Assembly (NCBI GenBank): GCA_034926235.1
Contig: JAYFRE010000148.1
Coordinates: 1 to 9,962, forward strand
Source: JAYFRE01 sp034926235
GTDB taxonomy: Bacteria > Pseudomonadota > Alphaproteobacteria > Rhodospirillales > Magnetospirillaceae
Direction of reading: 5' to 3'
DNA length: 9,962 nucleotides
A program made the position numbers and the translations under genes. Below the pieces are notes generated by a model. The model saw only the letters and a program-made list of their open reading frames with translations, did not search any database and was not told the origin of the DNA. Within the stretch, counting starts at the first letter, position 1. Each line of letters begins with the position of its first letter. Of this stretch, positions 5,852-9,962 are shown in pieces.

Positions 5852-7738
5852 ATGCTCGAATCGTTGCGCAAATCCACGCAGTCCTGGTTCATCCGAATTT
5901 TATTCGGCATTCTGGTCCTAAGTTTCATCATCTTCTTCGGAACCGGCGACGATCTCTTGCGGGTTTCCTCCTCGCGTCCCGCCATCGTCGTGGGCTCGCA
6001 GTCGATCTCGGGCCGGGAGGTCGCCGAACAGTTCCAGCGCGACAGCGAACGGCTGCAATCGATGCTGCAAACCCGATTGAGCGCCGAACAGGCGCGCGAT
6101 TTCGGCGTTCTTCAACAGGCCATCCGCCAGATCGTGACCCGGGCGCTTCTGGCCGCAGCCGCCTCCGATCTGGGGTTCACCCTGGATGACGCCAGCCTGA
6201 GACGGGTGATCGCCACCACGCCGGCTTTCCTGAACGACGCCGACCAATTCGATATGGTCCGCTATCAGAACGCCTTGCGCCGTGCCGGCTTCACTGAGGC
6301 TCGCTTCCTGGAAATGCTGCGCAAGGACGCCATCCGTCAGAATGTGGTCAATCTGGTGCAAAGCGGCGTGTCGGTTCCGGGAATCGTCACCGATACCTTG
6401 TTCCAATACCGTTTCGAGCGGCGAATCGCCGAAACCATCATCGTGCCCGCCGACAAGATGGCGACCCCGTCCAAGCCGGATGAAGCCGTGCTGAAGGCCT
6501 ATTGGACCGAGCATGCCGAGGATTTCACCGCACCGGAAACCCGCAAGCTCAAGGCGGTGGTGCTACGTCTTTCCGACATCGTCGCCGGCATCAAGCCCGA
6601 CGAGGCGGCGATCAAGCAAACCTACGAAACCCGTCAAAGCGAATTCGTCACCCCTGAAAAGCGCTCCGTTCAGCAGGTTTTGTTCGAGAACCAGGCCGAG
6701 GCCCAGGCTTTCGCCGATTCGGTCAAATCTCCCGCCGATTTCGCCGCCGCAGCGCGGAAATCAGGCCGAACCGTGGTGGATATCGGTCTGGTCCAAGCCG
6801 GTGATCTTCCCATGGCGACGCTGGAAGATGTGGCTTTCGCGCTGACCGCTCCCGGCGTGACGGCCCCCGTCAAGAGCGATCTGGGCTGGCATGTCCTGCT
6901 GGTGAGCGCGATCGAACCCTCGATCCAGGAACCTTTGGACGAGGCGCGCCCCGCTATCGTCCGTGAACTGGCGCGCGAGGAAGGCACTGACCGTCTGTTC
7001 ACCCTGTCCACCAAGCTGGAAGATGCCATCGGCTCCGGCGCGCCGATCGAGGAAGCCGCCGCCACGCTGGGCGTTCCGGTTCTGAAGATCGACTCTTTGG
7101 ACCGGCAAGGCAATGATCCCAACGGCAAGCCCGCTGCCGGTCTGCCTGCATCCCGCCTGTTCCTGGAATCCGTTTTCAACACGGCGGAAGGGACCAGCAC
7201 CCAGGTAACGGCGATGGAAGGCGACAGCGGCTATTTCGTGCTTCAGGTCGATAAGGTGACGCCGCCGGCCTTGAAGCCGTTCAAGACGGTCGAAAACGAC
7301 GTCCTTGCCGCCTGGAACCAGGAACAGAGGCGGATCGCCGCGCGTGAGATGGCCAAATCCCTGAGCGCCCGCCTGGAGAAGGGCGAAGCGGCTGCCACCG
7401 TCGCCAAAGGATACGTCCACGGCGTCACCGCTCCCTTCCTCCGCGCGCCCGGCCCGAATGGAAAAGACACGTCACCCATTCTGGCGGCAGCGATGTTCAA
7501 GTCCGTCCCGGGAGAGATCGCGGTCATCGATCTGCCCGAGGCGTCGGTCGTGGCCCGGCTGAAGGAAATCGTGCCTGCCAACGCAGCAGCCGACAGGGAA
7601 GCCTATTTCGGCCTCAACCAGCAGCTCACCCAATCCTTCGCCGAGGATATGCTGCAAGAATATCTGTCTTCGCTGCAGGAAACCTACGGCGTCACGATTC
7701 GTCCCGAACTCATCCAACGCCATATCGACGGTCTATAG
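5852..7738 (+). CDS. ppiD: Membrane-anchored periplasmic foldase, PpiD/SurA-N family
   Basis: Large peptidyl-prolyl isomerase-like chaperone (628 aa) expected to be anchored in the inner membrane and to assist proteins leaving the Sec translocon. A short basic N-terminus is followed by one membrane segment (about 12-30, SWFIRILFGILVLSFIIFFG) and a SurA_N-type chaperone region (about 40-230). A parvulin-like domain follows (about 268-356, ending in DLGWHVLLVSAIEPS with H347), then a long helical C-terminal part. The domain looks degenerate: where active parvulins usually have a His-containing A-S-H-I-L-type strand, this protein has RSVQQVLF (271-278). That fits E. coli PpiD, which acts mainly as a chaperone. 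Length matches alphaproteobacterial homologues. Start: the upstream ATG at 5841 is out of frame; the ribosome binding site is weak. trpE follows after 9 nt, a conserved alphaproteobacterial pairing. Confidence 0.88.
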   Translation: MLESLRKSTQSWFIRILFGILVLSFIIFFGTGDDLLRVSSSRPAIVVGSQSISGREVAEQFQRDSERLQSMLQTRLSAEQARDFGVLQQAIRQIVTRALLAAAASDLGFTLDDASLRRVIATTPAFLNDADQFDMVRYQNALRRAGFTEARFLEMLRKDAIRQNVVNLVQSGVSVPGIVTDTLFQYRFERRIAETIIVPADKMATPSKPDEAVLKAYWTEHAEDFTAPETRKLKAVVLRLSDIVAGIKPDEAAIKQTYETRQSEFVTPEKRSVQQVLFENQAEAQAFADSVKSPADFAAAARKSGRTVVDIGLVQAGDLPMATLEDVAFALTAPGVTAPVKSDLGWHVLLVSAIEPSIQEPLDEARPAIVRELAREEGTDRLFTLSTKLEDAIGSGAPIEEAAATLGVPVLKIDSLDRQGNDPNGKPAAGLPASRLFLESVFNTAEGTSTQVTAMEGDSGYFVLQVDKVTPPALKPFKTVENDVLAAWNQEQRRIAAREMAKSLSARLEKGEAAATVAKGYVHGVTAPFLRAPGPNGKDTSPILAAAMFKSVPGEIAVIDLPEASVVARLKEIVPANAAADREAYFGLNQQLTQSFAEDMLQEYLSSLQETYGVTIRPELIQRHIDGL

Positions 7739-7747
7739 AAGTCCATC

Positions 7748-9271
7748 ATGAACGACATCATCGATTTCCCTAGCTTCAAAAAACGCTACGAAGCCGGAAA
7801 GCCCCAGGTTCTGTGGTCGAAGCTGGTCGCGGATCTGGACACTCCGGTTTCGGCGATGCTGAAGCTGGCTGATGGACGTCCGAACAGCTTCCTGCTCGAA
7901 TCCGTCGAGGGCGGCACGCGGCGCGAACGTTATTCCTTTTTAGGATTGAAGCCCGACCTGATCTGGCGCTGCCGCGGCAATAGCGCCGAGATCAACCGCC
8001 GCGCCCGCTTCGACGCCGACTCCTTTGAACCCTGCCCGATCGGACAAGAACGCGGCGTTCTTGCCAGCCTCCGTGCCCTGGTCGCGGAATCCTGCCTGGA
8101 ACTGCCGCCGTCCCTGCCGCCGATGGCCGCCGGCGTGTTCGGCTATATGGGCTATGATATGGTCCGTCTGGCCGAGCAGCTTCCTGACGAAAATCCCGAC
8201 CCCATCGGTATTCCCGACGGCATCTTCCTGCGTCCGACCATCGTTGCCATTTTCGACAATGTCGATGACTGCGTGACCGTGGTCACCCCGGTCAGACCCC
8301 GCGCCGGGATCGACGCCCGCGCCGCCTACGATATGGCGATGGAACGTCTGGCCGATGTCATCAGCGATTTCGAACGCCCTCTGGCTCATAATATCGGCCC
8401 AGGCACCACCGTCGCCTTCCCCGAAGCCGTCCCGAACATGAGCGTCGAGGATTTCAAGGCGATGGTGACCAAGGCCAAGGAATACATCCTGGCCGGAGAC
8501 ATTTTCCAGGTGGTGCTGTCGCAGCGGCTGACCATGCCCTTCCCGCTGGCTCCGTTCTCGCTCTATCGCGCCTTGCGCCGCACCAATCCCAGCCCGTTCA
8601 TGTTCTTCCTCGATTTCGGCGGATTCTCGATCGTGGGCGCCAGCCCTGAGATCCTGGTCCGGCTGCGCGACGGCAAGGTTACCATCCGTCCCATCGCCGG
8701 CACCCGCAAGCGCGGACAGGACGCAGCCGAGGACCAGGCGCTGGCGGCCGAGCTTCTGCTCGATCCCAAGGAACTGGCCGAACATCTGATGCTCTTGGAT
8801 CTGGGGCGCAACGATGTCGGCCGGGTCGCCGAAATCGGTTCGGTCAAGGTCACCGAAAAAATGGTGATCGAGCGCTATTCCCACGTCATGCATATCGTGT
8901 CGAATGTGGAAGGTACGCTCGATTCCAAACGCTTCGATCCCATGGATGCCTTGTTTGCAGGCTTCCCCGCCGGAACAGTGTCCGGCGCGCCCAAGATTCG
9001 CGCCATGGAGATCATCGACGAACTGGAACCGGTCCGGCGCAGCTTCTATGCCGGATGCATCGGCTATTTCGCCGCCAACGGCTCGCTCGACACCTGCATC
9101 ACGCTGCGCACCGCCCTGGTCAAGGACGGGGCCGTCACCGTGCAGGCCGGCGGCGGGATCGTCGCTGATTCGAGCCCCGAAGGCGAATATCAGGAAAGCT
9201 GGAACAAGGCCCGTGCCGTGATCAAGGCCGCCGAGGAAGCGGTGCGCTATTCCCGCCGGAAAGGCAACTAA
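7748..9271 (+). CDS. trpE: Anthranilate synthase component I
   Basis: Cytosolic enzyme (507 aa) that, with the glutaminase TrpG, converts chorismate to anthranilate, the first step of tryptophan synthesis. The N-terminal domain carries the tryptophan feedback motif LLES (49-52). The chorismate-binding domain (about 235-495) has GDIFQVVLSQR (250-260), IVGASPE (295-301), RPIAGTRKRG (314-323), ELLLDPKELAEH (335-346), DLGRND (351-356), GTVSGAPK (409-416), and GGGIVADSSPEGEYQE (468-483). The LLES motif and PIAGTR favour TrpE over PabB. No amidotransferase domain is fused, so a separate TrpG is needed, and none is in the window. The ATG lies 9 nt after the foldase stop with no room for a leader-peptide attenuator; feedback inhibition is the visible control. 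Confidence 0.97.
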   Translation: MNDIIDFPSFKKRYEAGKPQVLWSKLVADLDTPVSAMLKLADGRPNSFLLESVEGGTRRERYSFLGLKPDLIWRCRGNSAEINRRARFDADSFEPCPIGQERGVLASLRALVAESCLELPPSLPPMAAGVFGYMGYDMVRLAEQLPDENPDPIGIPDGIFLRPTIVAIFDNVDDCVTVVTPVRPRAGIDARAAYDMAMERLADVISDFERPLAHNIGPGTTVAFPEAVPNMSVEDFKAMVTKAKEYILAGDIFQVVLSQRLTMPFPLAPFSLYRALRRTNPSPFMFFLDFGGFSIVGASPEILVRLRDGKVTIRPIAGTRKRGQDAAEDQALAAELLLDPKELAEHLMLLDLGRNDVGRVAEIGSVKVTEKMVIERYSHVMHIVSNVEGTLDSKRFDPMDALFAGFPAGTVSGAPKIRAMEIIDELEPVRRSFYAGCIGYFAANGSLDTCITLRTALVKDGAVTVQAGGGIVADSSPEGEYQESWNKARAVIKAAEEAVRYSRRKGN

Positions 9272-9272
9272 C

Positions 9273-9302
9273 CGCCGGACAAAAAGATCGCGCCACCCGG
9301 CG
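9273..9302 (+). repeat. Weak inverted repeat between trpE and the exporter gene
   Basis: cgccgg (9273-9278) can pair with ccggcg (9297-9302) across an 18-nt loop, starting just after the trpE stop. No T-run follows. It may lower read-through from trpE into the exporter gene, but a 6-bp match in GC-rich DNA can also arise by chance. Confidence 0.2.
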
Positions 9303-9320
9303 TCAGCATAGGATCATGAC

Positions 9321-9935
9321 ATGATCGGCATCGAATTTCTGCTGACGTCGCTGGTGGTGGTTCTCGTCCCAGGCACCGGGGTTCTCTATACGGTGTCGAT
9401 CGGGCTGACCCAAGGACGGCGCACCAGCTTTTTCGCCAGTCTCGGCTGCACGCTTGGCATCCTGCCGCATCTCGCAGCGACGATTCTGGGGCTGGCCGCC
9501 CTTATGCATAGCAGCGCCACCGCGTTCCACTGGCTTAAATATGCCGGCGCGGTTTATCTGTTTTATATCGCCTATGCGGTCTGGCGCGACCGAAGCGCCT
9601 TCAAGGTCAATCCGAACCTGCCCCGAAGCTCCGCCTTGAAATTGGCGGTCAGGGCGTTCCTGCTGAATATCTTGAACCCGAAGCTCACGATCTTCTTTCT
9701 CGCCTTCCTGCCCCAATTCGTCAAACCGGAAGCGGGCGCGCCGCTGTTCCAGCTTTTCTCCTTGAGCGCTGTCTTCATGGCGATGACGTTCGCCGTCTTC
9801 TTGGGTTATGGCGTACTGGCACATAGCTTTCGCCAAATCGTCATCGATTCCGCCCCGCTGCAACGAGCGCTCCGCTACGGTTTCGCCGCAACCTTCTCTG
9901 TGCTGGGCGCCAAGCTCGTCCTGACCGACCGGTAA
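9321..9935 (+). CDS. LysE/RhtB-family amino-acid exporter
   Basis: Inner-membrane protein of 204 aa, the usual length for LysE-type translocators, which export amino acids or related metabolites. Family features: an N-terminal hydrophobic helix leading into VPGTGVLYTVSIGLTQGRR (the P-G-P-like region, here PGTG), a glycine-rich second helix (ASLGCTLGILPHLAAT), KYAGAVYLFYIAYAVWR, and the characteristic LLNILNPKLTIFFLAFLPQF at about 114-133. About six hydrophobic segments are visible. The start is set by an AGGA about 7 nt upstream; the ATG at 9316 runs straight into a stop. It lies 49 nt after trpE in the same direction and may be read from the same transcript. The substrate cannot be told from sequence; a link to tryptophan or aromatic amino acids is only suggested by position. 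Confidence 0.85.
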   Translation: MIGIEFLLTSLVVVLVPGTGVLYTVSIGLTQGRRTSFFASLGCTLGILPHLAATILGLAALMHSSATAFHWLKYAGAVYLFYIAYAVWRDRSAFKVNPNLPRSSALKLAVRAFLLNILNPKLTIFFLAFLPQFVKPEAGAPLFQLFSLSAVFMAMTFAVFLGYGVLAHSFRQIVIDSAPLQRALRYGFAATFSVLGAKLVLTDR

Positions 9936-9949
9936 AGCCAGCCGCGCGG

Positions 9950-9962
9950 ACGGAAAATCCGT
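9950..9962 (+). terminator. Hairpin at window edge after the exporter gene (possibly cut)
   Basis: acgga (9950-9954) and tccgt (9958-9962) form a perfect 5-bp stem with an AAA loop that ends exactly at the window edge, 14 nt after the exporter stop. The bases before it (gccgcgcgg) could extend the stem outside the window. It may be the start of a terminator, but the T-run cannot be seen. Confidence 0.3.

Noticed and set aside
7739..7747. A tryptophan leader-peptide attenuator before trpE
   Set aside because: Only 9 nt separate trpE from the foldase gene, leaving no room for a Trp-codon leader and alternative hairpins.
7940..8893. A 317-codon minus-strand open frame opposite trpE
   Set aside because: It is antisense to a complete trpE and its translation is rich in His, Asp and Gly without motifs.
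1..9962. Mobile elements, CRISPR arrays, tRNA or rRNA genes
   Set aside because: I saw no transposase or integrase motifs, no regularly spaced repeats and no tRNA-like or rRNA-like sequence; nearly all of the window is accounted for by conserved housekeeping genes.

Overview
This GC-rich chromosomal window carries nine complete protein genes and probably the last codons of a tenth. The gene set and order (tpiA-secG-pyrG-kdsA-eno-ftsB on the minus strand; a SurA/PpiD-type foldase gene followed by trpE on the plus strand) is typical of Alphaproteobacteria. The kdsA gene shows that the organism makes Kdo, so it has a Gram-negative outer membrane. I favour a Rhodospirillales-like member, but the sequence alone does not fix the order. 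There are no mobile elements, CRISPR arrays, tRNAs or rRNAs, and base composition looks even throughout.

Left part (1-5649, almost all minus strand). Reading 5'->3' on the minus strand, the genes are tpiA (triosephosphate isomerase), secG (Sec translocon subunit), pyrG (CTP synthase), kdsA (Kdo-8-P synthase), eno (enolase) and ftsB (divisome protein). Two convincing rho-independent terminators divide the block into three units. One lies after secG (4429-4453) and one after eno (511-542). The resulting units are tpiA-secG, pyrG-kdsA-eno (gaps of 15 and 21 nt) and ftsB. The middle unit is metabolically coherent: enolase makes phosphoenolpyruvate, KdsA uses it to make Kdo-8-phosphate, and PyrG makes the CTP needed to activate Kdo as CMP-Kdo. 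At the extreme left a plus-strand reading frame ends at 49, convergent with ftsB, and a bulged hairpin lies between the two stops.

Middle (5650-5851). This is the divergent regulatory region between tpiA and the foldase gene. It holds a good sigma70-type promoter for the plus strand (TTGCCG, 17 bp, TATGAT). Just upstream is a strong nested hairpin followed by a T-run, with no known gene in front of it.

Right part (5852-9962, plus strand). A PpiD-like membrane-anchored periplasmic foldase (628 aa) is followed after 9 nt by trpE (anthranilate synthase component I), then after 49 nt by a LysE/RhtB-family amino-acid exporter, not by the trpG often found next to trpE in this lineage. Another small hairpin runs to the window edge.

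Overall this is a well-conserved housekeeping region. I found no clear new biological system. The points most worth a second look are the two tandem hairpins in the secG-pyrG gap, the orphan terminator-like hairpin in the tpiA/ppiD divergent region, the metal-dependent class of KdsA, and the exporter placed behind trpE.
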